Part shown: in pieces, positions 44,665 to 54,505 of the stretch
How positions within the stretch are numbered: the stretch's first letter is position 1
Layout: each line of letters starts with the position of its first letter
DNA from: Lachnospiraceae bacterium
GTDB taxonomy: Bacteria > Bacillota > Clostridia > Lachnospirales > Lachnospiraceae
DNA: 64,000 nt
Direction: 5' to 3'
NCBI GenBank assembly: GCA_021202635.1
Contig: JAJQCQ010000096.1
Span: 24,716 to 88,715, forward strand
Notes under the pieces: generated by a model
The model's input: the letters and a program-made list of their open reading frames with translations, nothing else
What the model was told of the DNA's origin: nothing
Databases searched by the model: none
Position numbers and translations under genes: made by a program

Positions 44665-46215
44665 ATGAAACACAGGGGAGCGATCGCAGGGGCAGTGCTG
44701 ATGTTTGTGATTCTGTTGACGGCAAGTCCGTGGCAGGCGCAGGCGTCGACGCCGATTCAGGGCATAGATGTTTCGAAGTGGCAGGGCGTGATTGACTGGG
44801 AGGAGGTCAAAGAGGACGGAATCGAGTTTGTCATGATCGGTACCGGTCGTTACGCAAGCGGAGTGGCGACGCCGGATAGCATGTTTGAGAGGAACATTCA
44901 GGGAGCGATTGACGCGGGAATTTATGTTGGTGTTTATCATTATGCGACCGTAACGACGGTGGAGGATGCGTGCAATGCGGCGGATTACATTCTGAATCTG
45001 GTCGATGGATATCTGATTTCTTATCCGATTGCGATTGACATGGAGGATTCAGTCTATTCGGGCATGACAGCGACGAAGCGCACAAAGATTGCGGTTGCCT
45101 TCATGGAAGTAATTGCGGACGCCGGGTATTATCCGATGATTTACGCCAGCAATAATTACTTCACGGATTCTCTGGATATGAGCCTTCTTTCCGGATATGA
45201 TTATTGGGTGGCGACCTGGTCCGCGAAGCCTACCCTTTCGTCGTATGCGATGTGGCAGTACAGCTCGACGGGCAAGGTAAACGGGATTTCTACTTCGGTA
45301 GACCTGGACTATAGCTATAAAGATTACTCGAAGATCATTACGCCGAGGACGACGGCCGCTTCGCGGCGTTCCGAAAGCGGGTGGCAGACAGACGGTACCA
45401 ATTACTGGTATGTAGAGGACGATGGAACCATCCCGACCAGCACCTGGCTGACCATCAATGGCAATACCTACTATGTCGACGCCGATGGTTATCGTCTTAC
45501 AGGCTGGGTAAAGATCGGCGGGAGCTTTTATTATTTCAGAACGTCTACGGGAGTCATGCAGACGGGCTGGCTGAATCTGAACGGAAAACTGTATTATCTC
45601 GATCCGTCTACCGGTGCGCGCAAGACGGGGTGGCTGGAGCTGGACGGAGAGACTTATTATCTGCGCAAAAGCAGCAGTCCGGCCGGGCAGATGGCGACCG
45701 GCTGGCTGAAGATCAGCGGGAAATATTATTATTTTGACGAAGATACGGGAGCAATGCAGACGGGCTGGACGACAGTTGACGGTAAGACCTTTTATCTGGA
45801 TGCCAGTACGGGAGTGCGTGTGACTGGCTGGCTGGAACTGGATGGAGAGACCTATTTCCTGCGAAAGGGAAGCAGTCCGGTCGGCGTCCGGGCGAGTGGC
45901 TGGGTAAAGATCAGTGGGAAGTTTTATTACTTTGCCCCGGATACGGGCGCGATGTATAAGGGACTGCTGAAGATTGGAAGCAAGACCTATTACCTGGATG
46001 CCGAGACGGGGGTTCGCAGAACCGGCTGGGTGACCGTGGATGGCGAGACGTATTATTTCCGGAAAAAGTCCGGTTCGGTCGGTGTGATGGCGACCGGCTG
46101 GGTGAAAATCAGCGGAAAGTATTATTATTTTGACAAGACGACCGGCGTGATGCAGACCAGTACGACGATCGGGAAATACATTCTCGGAGCGGACGGAGTC
46201 TGCACGAATCGGTAG
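44665..46215 (+). CDS. Secreted GH25 lysozyme with cell-wall-binding repeats
   Basis: This 516-residue exported protein has a Sec signal (MKHRGAIAGAVLMFVILLTA, cleavage after AQA), then a GH25 muramidase domain of about 200 residues with GIDVSKWQGVIDWEEVK, the catalytic acidic cluster in YPIAIDMEDSVY, and YDYWVATWSAKP. From about residue 235 to the end it has roughly a dozen choline-binding-type repeats (for example TGWLELDGETYYLRK and SGKYYYFDEDTGAMQTGW). It should cleave peptidoglycan at the cell surface. GAAAGGGCAGGGGAAAGG precedes the ATG. A related NlpC/P60 protein lies at the right edge. Confidence 0.92.
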   Translation: MKHRGAIAGAVLMFVILLTASPWQAQASTPIQGIDVSKWQGVIDWEEVKEDGIEFVMIGTGRYASGVATPDSMFERNIQGAIDAGIYVGVYHYATVTTVEDACNAADYILNLVDGYLISYPIAIDMEDSVYSGMTATKRTKIAVAFMEVIADAGYYPMIYASNNYFTDSLDMSLLSGYDYWVATWSAKPTLSSYAMWQYSSTGKVNGISTSVDLDYSYKDYSKIITPRTTAASRRSESGWQTDGTNYWYVEDDGTIPTSTWLTINGNTYYVDADGYRLTGWVKIGGSFYYFRTSTGVMQTGWLNLNGKLYYLDPSTGARKTGWLELDGETYYLRKSSSPAGQMATGWLKISGKYYYFDEDTGAMQTGWTTVDGKTFYLDASTGVRVTGWLELDGETYFLRKGSSPVGVRASGWVKISGKFYYFAPDTGAMYKGLLKIGSKTYYLDAETGVRRTGWVTVDGETYYFRKKSGSVGVMATGWVKISGKYYYFDKTTGVMQTSTTIGKYILGADGVCTNR

Positions 46216-46300
46216 CGGCGTGGTATTCTGGTTATGAAAAATCAGAGTTTCGTCACATTTGTGACACATTCGCGCGATATATTGAACGGAGCGATCTGGT

Positions 46301-46323
46301 AATTGTGAAGGTACGGAACAGTT
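46301..46323. repeat. AATTGTGAAGG...ACAGTT small repeat
   Basis: Second copy of the 23-base repeat at 35871-35893, with two base differences. It ends 32 bases before the HtrA-like ATG. Confidence 0.65.
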
Positions 46324-46354
46324 ACGAGAGCTGGAAGAAAGGGGATTGCGGACT

Positions 46355-48040
46355 ATGAAAGGCTGGAAAAAATATGGCGCGGTTGCGATGGCGGCGGTCG
46401 TGACGGCAAGTGTCTGCGCGCAGGGGAGCGTTTTATACCGGACGAATCAGGCAAGCGCGCAGGAGACAGAAGAAACGCAGCGTGTGACGCTGAATATCGT
46501 AAAGGATGAGGAGGAGACGGAATCCTCAGAGACAGAAAAGACAGCAGGGGCGACCGGGGCACAGGAGACCGTGGCCGGAGACACAGAATCCTCTGCGGAG
46601 ACGGTGTCCGATCTTTCGGATGAGGAATCCGAGCGTGTGACGCTGAACCGGGGAAGCGATTCTGCTGCGTCTTCTGATGCGGAGACGGATGCCGAAGAAG
46701 AGACGGAAAAAACAGAAATGTCTGAGTCAGAGGAAGAGACGGAGGCATCCGGGGAGACTTCCGGCGCGGATTCCGGAGAGACCACCCTTGGCATTGGTCA
46801 GACGATTGATACCGTAGAGCGTGTGTCTGACAGTGCTTCATTGACGGATGTATCAGAGATTGTGGAAAATTGTCTGCCTTCTATCGTCTCAGTGACGGTA
46901 GTTTCGGAAGCGGATGAAGAAAACTCTGATTCTGGCTATGATTCTTATTATGGAATGGAAATTACAGAGACAGAAGCGGAAACGCAGGTGACGACGGTAT
47001 CGGGCGTCATCATTGCGCAGAGTGAGGAGGAGCTGCTGATCGCGACCGGCTATCAGGCGGTGAGCGATGCGGAGGATCTGACAGTTACGTTTTCCGTAGA
47101 TGCCGAGGACACGGACGACCTGAGCGTTTCCGCGAAGGTAAAGGGTACCAGTGCCAGCTCCGGGCTGGCTGTGCTGGCGGTGGAGCTTGAAGAGATAGAA
47201 GCGTCTGTTCTTTCTCAGCTGAAGATTGCAAATCCCGGGAGCTCGGAAGAGCTGAAGATGGGGCAGACGGCGGTGGTGCTCAGTGACTGTGGCTATGGAA
47301 TGGTGGCGACGGTTGGTATCATCAGTGCGACGGACCTGACGGTGACTCTGAACGATGTGTCTATGGAGGTGATCCTGACGGACGCGGCGGATGGCAGCAG
47401 CAGCGGCGGCGCTCTGCTGAATACATCCGGTGAATTGATTGGTATCTGTGTGACGGATGACAGTGGGGATGCTGCGGACGGCATTGGCTACGCGATCCCG
47501 ATCGATACGGCGATTCCGATTCTGGAGCAGCTGATCAACAAAGAGACCCGGGACAAGCTGAGTGATTCAGAGCGTGGTTATATCGGTGCGACTGTTCTGA
47601 CCGTTTCAGAGGAGGCGACCGGGACTTACAATATGCCGGCAGGTGCTTTTGTCTATGAGGTGACAGAAGGGTCTGCGGCGGATGAGGCCGGGATCCAGAG
47701 CGGAGATATTATCAGCGCCATTGAAGGCGAGAGCGTAAGCAGTTCTACGGAGCTGATTGAGAAAATGAGCTATTATGCGCCGGGTGAGACGATTACGTTA
47801 GAGGTACAGACTGCAAATAATGGAACCTATGAGGCTCGTGAGGTAGAGGTTACTTTGCAGGCTGCGTCCGGTTCAGCGAGTACTTCCGCGGAGGATGAGG
47901 CGGAGGATTCCTTCTCCTCTGATGAAGACGGGGACAGCAGCGATGAGGAGAGCTCCGGACGGTCATCTGATGGCTTTTCCGATGAATTTGATGACGGCTT
48001 TTCTGACGGATTTGAGGATTATAATAATCAGTTCAACTGA
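46355..48040 (+). CDS. HtrA-like exported protein with PDZ domain and degenerate catalytic triad
   Basis: This 561-residue protein has an N-terminal hydrophobic segment (about residues 6-25), a long acidic Ser/Glu/Thr region (to about 150), a trypsin-like HtrA domain and a PDZ domain (from about residue 415, containing GSAADEAGIQSGDIISAIEG), then an acidic Ser/Asp tail. The serine motif is present (SSSGGALLNTSGELIG, Ser about 350). However, the segment that normally reads TNNHVV is TGYQAVSD (Gln about 234 in the His place), and the TDLAV-type segment is SGLAVL (Gly about 270 in the Asp place). It is therefore probably not a protease but a binding or scaffolding protein. GAAAGGGGA precedes the ATG. 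Confidence 0.82.
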   Translation: MKGWKKYGAVAMAAVVTASVCAQGSVLYRTNQASAQETEETQRVTLNIVKDEEETESSETEKTAGATGAQETVAGDTESSAETVSDLSDEESERVTLNRGSDSAASSDAETDAEEETEKTEMSESEEETEASGETSGADSGETTLGIGQTIDTVERVSDSASLTDVSEIVENCLPSIVSVTVVSEADEENSDSGYDSYYGMEITETEAETQVTTVSGVIIAQSEEELLIATGYQAVSDAEDLTVTFSVDAEDTDDLSVSAKVKGTSASSGLAVLAVELEEIEASVLSQLKIANPGSSEELKMGQTAVVLSDCGYGMVATVGIISATDLTVTLNDVSMEVILTDAADGSSSGGALLNTSGELIGICVTDDSGDAADGIGYAIPIDTAIPILEQLINKETRDKLSDSERGYIGATVLTVSEEATGTYNMPAGAFVYEVTEGSAADEAGIQSGDIISAIEGESVSSSTELIEKMSYYAPGETITLEVQTANNGTYEAREVEVTLQAASGSASTSAEDEAEDSFSSDEDGDSSDEESSGRSSDGFSDEFDDGFSDGFEDYNNQFN

Positions 48041-48082
48041 ACGGCCGGGTGTTGGTCTGACAGCTTAGAGAGAAACAAAAAT

Positions 48083-48119
48083 ACAGCCTTTCGCAGGGAA
48101 ACCTGCGGGGGCTGTTTTT
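48083..48119 (+). terminator. Rho-independent terminator after the HtrA-like gene
   Basis: ACAGCC...CGCAGG and CCTGCG...GGCTGT form a stem with a GAAA loop, followed by five T residues. Confidence 0.85.
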
Positions 48120-48256
48120 CAGTGCGCAGGGCCGGGCAGCTGTGCCTGCACCGGTATTTGTCTTCCAGGCTGCTCGAAAAGGGTAACAAAAAAATGGAAT
48201 TCCTTTTTTGAGTGAAAAAGGAAAGGGCGGGATATACTATTCCCAGAAATCAGATC

Positions 48257-48277
48257 GTAACTGTTCTGGATAGTTAC
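48257..48277. repeat. Small GTAAC...GTTAC palindrome upstream of eno
   Basis: GTAACTGTTCTGGATAGTTA (plus C) has GTAACT and AGTTAC ends. It resembles a shortened version of the AACTGTGAAGG repeat read on the other strand and lies between a weak promoter-like pair (TTGAGT at 48208, TATACT at 48233, 19-base spacer) and the eno start. Confidence 0.5.
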
Positions 48278-48337
48278 ATCAGATTAAAACGTTTTTACAA
48301 CGACGAAGATAGGGAACGGCAACGTTTCTGATGATAA

Positions 48338-49669
<1,332 letters not shown>

Positions 49670-49721
49670 ACTTCCATGAAAATATTGCATGAAAATATTT
49701 CAGAGCATCCGTAAAAAAATC

Positions 49722-49750
49722 TTGCAATCCGGTGAATCCTGTGATAGACT
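49722..49750 (+). promoter_or_regulatory. secG promoter
   Basis: TTGCAA (49722-49727) and TAGACT (49745-49750) are separated by 17 bases, upstream of secG. Confidence 0.6.
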
Positions 49751-49797
49751 ACTTTTGTTTGACAGTGGAGAGGAACCGGATACAGGAGGTGTGATTC

Positions 49798-50034
49798 GTG
49801 GTAATATTGAGGAATATTCTGACAGTTATTTTTATTCTTATATGCATTTCCCTGACCGTGCTTGTACTTATGCAGCAGGGGAAAGACGAGGGACTGGGAT
49901 CAATCGGCGGTATGGGCAATACCTACTGGAGCCAGAATAAAGGACGTTCCATAGAGGGCGCGATCGTGAGAGCGACGAAATGGCTGGCAGCTGCGTTTAT
50001 TGTATTTGCGGTTGTTCTGAATCTTGGTTTTTGA
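49798..50034 (+). CDS. secG: Protein translocase subunit SecG
   Basis: This 78-residue membrane protein is SecG, part of the SecYEG export channel. It has two hydrophobic helices, LRNILTVIFILICISLTVLV and ATKWLAAAFIVFAVVLNLGF, joined by a Gly-rich loop with LMQQGKDEGLGSIGGMGNTY, the family hallmark. It starts at a GTG with ACAGGAGGTGTGATTC upstream. It is followed by smpB; the RNase R gene often found between them in Firmicutes is absent here. Confidence 0.92.
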   Translation: MVILRNILTVIFILICISLTVLVLMQQGKDEGLGSIGGMGNTYWSQNKGRSIEGAIVRATKWLAAAFIVFAVVLNLGF

Positions 50035-50108
50035 TGAGTGAATGAGGGGACTGATGCAGGAAGAGGGCATGAGTCCTTTTCTATTCTTTTTTGATATGGA
50101 GTGCGAAA

Positions 50109-50570
50109 ATGGGAGAATCCATTAAATTAATAGCGAATAATAAAAAAGCCTATCATGATTACTTTATTGAGGAGACTTACGAGGCAGGCCTTGCTTTGCA
50201 CGGCACGGAGGTCAAATCTTTGCGCATGGGGAAGTGCAGTATTAAAGAATCCTTTATTCACATAGAGAATGGTGAGGTATTTATTTACGGGATGCACATC
50301 AGCCCTTATGAAAAAGGAAATATTTTTAATAAAGACCCGCTGCGGGTGAAGAAGCTGCTGATGCACAGACAGGAGATCGGACGGATGGCCGGCAAGATTG
50401 CTGCGAAAGGCTATACGCTGGTGCCGCTTCGCGTGTACTTCAAGGGAAGCCTTGTGAAGGTGGAGATTGGACTTGCGAAGGGGAAAAAGCTGTATGACAA
50501 GCGGCAGGATATTGCGAAGAAAGATCAGCGGCGGGAGGCAGAGAAGGAATTTAAGCAGCGGCTGAGGTAG
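50109..50570 (+). CDS. smpB: SsrA-binding protein SmpB
   Basis: This 153-residue protein binds tmRNA and delivers it to stalled ribosomes in trans-translation. [40 protein letters not shown], and the C-terminal [20 protein letters not shown] (the tail that enters the mRNA channel) are conserved. The ATG at 50109 has TGGAGTGCGAAA before it. The tmRNA gene itself was not seen in this window. Confidence 0.95.
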   Translation: MGESIKLIANNKKAYHDYFIEETYEAGLALHGTEVKSLRMGKCSIKESFIHIENGEVFIYGMHISPYEKGNIFNKDPLRVKKLLMHRQEIGRMAGKIAAKGYTLVPLRVYFKGSLVKVEIGLAKGKKLYDKRQDIAKKDQRREAEKEFKQRLR

Positions 50571-50604
50571 CTTTTGCTGCAGGTTTCTGAAAGGAGGAAA
50601 TTTT

Positions 50605-50883
50605 ATGCCAGGAAGAGCAGGAGGCGGCCATGGAGGCGGTCCAGGAGGTGGTCCAGGCGGTGGTTTCGGAGGCGGTCCGGGAGGTGGCCCGGGCGGTGGT
50701 TTCGGTGGCGGCTTCGGAGGCGGCCCGAGAGGCGGCTATGGAGGCGGTCCGATGGGCGGTCCGCCACCGCCGCGCAGGCGCTGGGGCTGGAATCGCTGGG
50801 GCGGCTACGGCAGAGGATGCTGTTTTCTGCCGTTTTGCTGTTTTATATTAGTGGTTGTAGCGATTGCTGCAATTATTCTGTGA
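50605..50883 (+). CDS. Gly-rich small membrane-anchored peptide
   Basis: This 92-residue protein has a long Gly-rich N terminus (repeating GGGPGGG and GGGFGGG), a PPPPRRRWGWNRWGGYGRG basic/aromatic stretch, and a C-terminal helix (FCCFILVVVAIAAIIL) preceded by several Cys. CTGAAAGGAGGAAATTTT gives a strong ribosome site. It follows smpB by 34 bases. The repeat could arise by slippage of GGCGGT-type DNA. No function is known; the design suggests a membrane-tethered, flexible, possibly wall-associated peptide. Confidence 0.75.
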   Translation: MPGRAGGGHGGGPGGGPGGGFGGGPGGGPGGGFGGGFGGGPRGGYGGGPMGGPPPPRRRWGWNRWGGYGRGCCFLPFCCFILVVVAIAAIIL

Positions 50884-51172
50884 TGGATGAACGTACAGAT
50901 TTTATCGGAATACCCTGCGCATACGGAATCACGATAGGCTTATGAAGAAGCAACAGAAAAGAGAGGCAACCGGACAGCCGTGAGACTGAACGATTGTCTT
51001 TTTTATGCACACAGGCGGTGTGGAAATTTCCCTGTTGGACAAAAACTCTCCGGAGGGAGCTGAACGGTTCCGCGTGCCGGTGGAATAGCTTTGCGCATTT
51101 GATAATATAATAGGCAATAAGAAATTCTATTCAGAATGTTATGTAGTGTCTGGGAAAGGACGCAGAGACTGG

Positions 51173-52552
51173 ATGAAGCATAAAAAGGTCATCGGGCATT
51201 TGGTAACGGCTGTGGAGGTTGTGCTTCTGGTGGGAATGCTCCTGCTCTCTTTTTATTTGCTGATCCAGTATATGGAAGAGGGAGAACAGGCGGTGAGCGG
51301 GACGGCGATCAGCGTAGAGACAGAACCTCCGGAGGAGGAAGAATCGGACCTTGTACAGTCCATCGTGGAAGATTCCCTTTTGATTCGAGTCCGGATTTTG
51401 GATGATGCTTTTGAAAAGGATTTGTTTCAGAGGATTACAGTGACTGCGGCGGAAGGCTTTACGGCGGAATGGGGGATGTATGATAACGCATACAATTTTG
51501 AAAGCAGCAGGGGAGGCGAGGGGGAGAGCGAAAAAAACGAAATCGCTTCGGTTATCACATATGAGGAAGATGAAATTTATACTGTAACTTCGGAAGAGCT
51601 TTCGGTTGGCGAGGCACTTCGGTTCGTTCCGGGTGACAGCGGGGCTATGACCGTGACAAGTCTGATGCGTGCAGAAAAATCTCCTGAATATAAGGGGGAG
51701 CTGTATATTTATCGCCTGGAGGATGGACTTGCCCTTGTAAATGTTCTGGAGCTGGAGGAATATCTTTATGCGGTGGTTTCCAGTGAGATGCCGTCTTATT
51801 TTCCGACAGAGGCATTAAAAGCGCAGGCAGTCTGCGCAAGAACTTACGTAATTCTCTGTATCGAAAATCAGAAAAATGAAAATTCAATTGCAGATTTGGA
51901 TGACAGCGTGCGATTTCAAGTGTATAATAACCGCGAAGCTACGGAAGCGACCCGAAAGGCCGTGGATGCGACCCGCAAGATGATTCTTACACGGGATGAG
52001 GTCCTTTATTATTCTACCTCCTGTCTGTCAGAGCATCGGGAGGATCTGGGGGAAGAAACGGCTTTTCGGAGCTTCCTGTCAGAAATCCCCGATGAGGGGG
52101 CAGAATACGGATCGGCCTGGGTGCGCTGGGAGACGGAGATTCCGGTGTCACGGATTCTGGAGCGGCTGGCAGACACCTGTGAGCTTCAGGCGGAAACACT
52201 CGAAGAGATTTCCGTGGAATTCCGCAGCGGGAATGGGCAGGTACTGCTGCTGCGGATGACAGCCGGGGGAGAAACCGTCGAAATAGAGGGTGAGTATGCC
52301 ATTCGGCAGTTTTTATTTCCGACTGAGACAGGAGTGAAACTGATGGATGGGACGACTGCGTCCGGACTGCTGCTTCTGCCGAGCGCGTTTTTCTGGCTGG
52401 AGCTCGAAGGAAACGGCGAGGCTGGCGGGGACGACACCGTGCATATTTACGGGGGCGGATACGGGCATGGAAACGGGATGAGCCAGTACGGCGCGGCGCA
52501 GATGGCAGCGGAAGGAGCTTCTTATCTGGAAATTCTGGAATATTATTATTAG
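51173..52552 (+). CDS. SpoIID-domain cell-wall protein
   Basis: This 459-residue protein has an N-terminal membrane anchor (about residues 9-32) and a SpoIID/LytB domain. LEEYLYAVVSSEMPSYFPTE and ALKAQAVCARTYVI contain the conserved Glu and substrate cleft residues; the end HIYGGGYGHGNGMSQYGAAQ is another family signature. SpoIID proteins are lytic transglycosylases that trim peptide-free glycan, in spore engulfment or vegetative wall turnover. An acidic spacer follows the anchor. I chose the ATG at 51173; a GTG at 51146 has no ribosome site. It precedes YihY by 12 bases. Confidence 0.87.
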   Translation: MKHKKVIGHLVTAVEVVLLVGMLLLSFYLLIQYMEEGEQAVSGTAISVETEPPEEEESDLVQSIVEDSLLIRVRILDDAFEKDLFQRITVTAAEGFTAEWGMYDNAYNFESSRGGEGESEKNEIASVITYEEDEIYTVTSEELSVGEALRFVPGDSGAMTVTSLMRAEKSPEYKGELYIYRLEDGLALVNVLELEEYLYAVVSSEMPSYFPTEALKAQAVCARTYVILCIENQKNENSIADLDDSVRFQVYNNREATEATRKAVDATRKMILTRDEVLYYSTSCLSEHREDLGEETAFRSFLSEIPDEGAEYGSAWVRWETEIPVSRILERLADTCELQAETLEEISVEFRSGNGQVLLLRMTAGGETVEIEGEYAIRQFLFPTETGVKLMDGTTASGLLLLPSAFFWLELEGNGEAGGDDTVHIYGGGYGHGNGMSQYGAAQMAAEGASYLEILEYYY

Positions 52553-52564
52553 GCAGGAGAGAAA

Positions 52565-53413
52565 ATGGAAAAATTCCTCGGATATGTCCAATTTGTTCGA
52601 AATGTGATGAACAAGGTCAGTCATGATCATGTGCGGGCACATTCCGCGGAAGCGGCATTCTTTCTGATGATGAGCTGCTTTCCGCTGCTGATGCTGCTGA
52701 TTACGATGCTAAAGTATACTTCTGTGACACCGGAAGCGATCATCAGCGCGATCGAAGAGCTGACACCATTTGATGTACGGGATATGCTGGAGCCGATGCT
52801 GGACTCCATTTATAATCAGACGATTGCCCTGGTTTCTACAACCGCTGTCGCCGCGATCTGGACAGCGGGTAAAAGTGTTTTGGGAATGGCGGATGGCCTG
52901 AATACCATCTACCGGATTGAGGAGACCAGAAACTATTTTGTGGTGCGGGTACGTGCAGCCATATATATTGTAGCACTGGTAGTGTCGCTTGGCGCAAGTG
53001 TAATTATTCTGGTCATGGGCTACGGCTTCAGCGGGTATGTGGCAGAGAAGATCGCATGGCTGCATTTCCTGCCGGATTTCACGACGATCATCCCCGCTTT
53101 GCTCACTGTGGGGCTTCTGGCGGTTTTGTTTCTGATGATGTACACCTATCTTCCGAATCGCAGGATGAGGATGTCCACGCAGCTTCCGGGTGCGATTTTT
53201 ACCGCAATTGCATGGTGTGTGTTTTCCTTTTTCTTTTCGGTTTATCTGGAGTATTCGACCAACATGTCTGTCATCTACGGCAGCCTGACTACCCTGGTAG
53301 TGGTAATGCTGTGGCTGTATGCATGCATGTATCTGTGGTTCCTCGGAGCCGAGCTCAACCACTATCTGGCCGAGCCGGAGCTGTTTTCACCGGATGTACC
53401 GTGGAAACGGTGA
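52565..53413 (+). CDS. YihY/BrkB-family membrane protein
   Basis: This 282-residue protein has six hydrophobic helices and matches the YihY/UPF0761 family (formerly thought to be RNase BN). Family features are HSAEAAFFLMMSCFPLLMLL near the start and LPNRRMRMSTQLPGAIFTAI and WFLGAELNHYL near the end. It follows the SpoIID-like gene by 12 bases, so they are probably co-transcribed. Its function is not established. Its last 59 bases overlap the 3' end of the convergent AraC-type gene. Confidence 0.9.
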   Translation: MEKFLGYVQFVRNVMNKVSHDHVRAHSAEAAFFLMMSCFPLLMLLITMLKYTSVTPEAIISAIEELTPFDVRDMLEPMLDSIYNQTIALVSTTAVAAIWTAGKSVLGMADGLNTIYRIEETRNYFVVRVRAAIYIVALVVSLGASVIILVMGYGFSGYVAEKIAWLHFLPDFTTIIPALLTVGLLAVLFLMMYTYLPNRRMRMSTQLPGAIFTAIAWCVFSFFFSVYLEYSTNMSVIYGSLTTLVVVMLWLYACMYLWFLGAELNHYLAEPELFSPDVPWKR

Positions 53414-54299
53414 GCGCGGTGGTGTTTTTTCTATATTCTCTTGGGGTGCAGCCAAACTGTTTTTTAAACAGCTTATTAAAATACGAAATATTCCGGAAAC
53501 CATGCTCAAGGGCAATTTCCATCACAGGCGTTTCAGTTTCCACTAGCGAAGCGGCTGCTTTTGAGAGGCGATAGCGGTTGATATAATCTACACAGGTGGT
53601 GCCCGCATATTTGTGGAAGAAGTTCATGAAGTAGGTCTCACTGAAATGGCAGACCCCGGCCAATTCTCGAATGGACAGATTTTCCATGTAATTGGACTGG
53701 ATATAGGTCAGAATCTTTTTCAGCTGCTCCTCGGCATGCAGGTTGGTGTTCTCCACACTTAATTTTTCTACGCATCCAAACGTATACATATCAGAAAAAA
53801 GCGCAAAAAGCAGTGCTTTCATCCGCAGCTCATAAGTGATTTCTCTTTTTTGAAAAACGGCACAGGCATCGAGAAAGCTCTTTTTCATTTCCGGATAGCC
53901 AGGATGATCCGGGTGAATGACCGTTGTGAAGCGGCACTTTCCATCTAATATCGGGTTCAGGTATTTGACAGTACAGATATCTGGTGCCAGACTGCCAAGG
54001 TAGCGCAGGTGAAATACAAGACTGTGCGATGTCATTGTGCAGCCGGGGGATTCTGTGGCACCATGCAGAATTTGAGGAGAAAGAAAAAGAAGATCTCCTT
54101 TTTGTACGGAGAAGGCTTCGAAATTAACCGTGTAGTTTGCGCATCCCTCTTCGATGTAGGTGATTTCCACTTCTTCGTGCCAGTGGAGTGTGAGATTACG
54201 GTAGCTTTCCGGTATGTGGCAGCAATAATAATTCACGGGGAGGAGAGCATCTCCGTGTTCTGCCTTTTCGCGGAAATCTGAGAATGATTTTTTTTGCAT
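53355..54299 (-). CDS. AraC-family regulator with N-terminal cupin domain
   Basis: This 314-residue regulator has an N-terminal cupin sensing domain (NLTLHWHEEVEITYIEEGCA, then FSVQKGDLLFLSPQILHG) and a C-terminal double helix-turn-helix with LSIRELAGVCHFSETYFMNF and EIALEHGFRNISYFNKLFKK, the classic AraC pattern. A Ser/Thr-rich tail follows. It is divergent from the GH13 copy 2 gene, 206 bases away, and so probably controls it, in response to a sugar. Its end overlaps the YihY gene by 59 bases. No strong ribosome site lies before the ATG. Confidence 0.88.
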   Translation of the reverse strand: MQKKSFSDFREKAEHGDALLPVNYYCCHIPESYRNLTLHWHEEVEITYIEEGCANYTVNFEAFSVQKGDLLFLSPQILHGATESPGCTMTSHSLVFHLRYLGSLAPDICTVKYLNPILDGKCRFTTVIHPDHPGYPEMKKSFLDACAVFQKREITYELRMKALLFALFSDMYTFGCVEKLSVENTNLHAEEQLKKILTYIQSNYMENLSIRELAGVCHFSETYFMNFFHKYAGTTCVDYINRYRLSKAAASLVETETPVMEIALEHGFRNISYFNKLFKKQFGCTPREYRKNTTALTVSTVHPVKTAPARPDSG

Positions 54300-54505
54300 A
54301 GAGGCTTTGTTTTATCCTTTCCTGGATTGTGCGACAAATCCTTAGGATTGTGTTAGTTTTTCATGGAATTCTACAAGAAATCCCAGCACGATTATAGTAT
54401 ATTACTGGCATAAATGCTATCCTTTTCGTGAGGCAAAGAGAAGAATTTTTTCATGCGTTTTTATCATGAAAACGGATTGCCATATTAGGATTGGAGGATG
54501 GGAAG

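Noticed and set aside
50571-51172. tmRNA gene (ssrA) near smpB
   Set aside because: No tRNA-Ala-like ends or tag-peptide sequence was recognised; the space holds the Gly-rich gene and an unremarkable 290-base gap.
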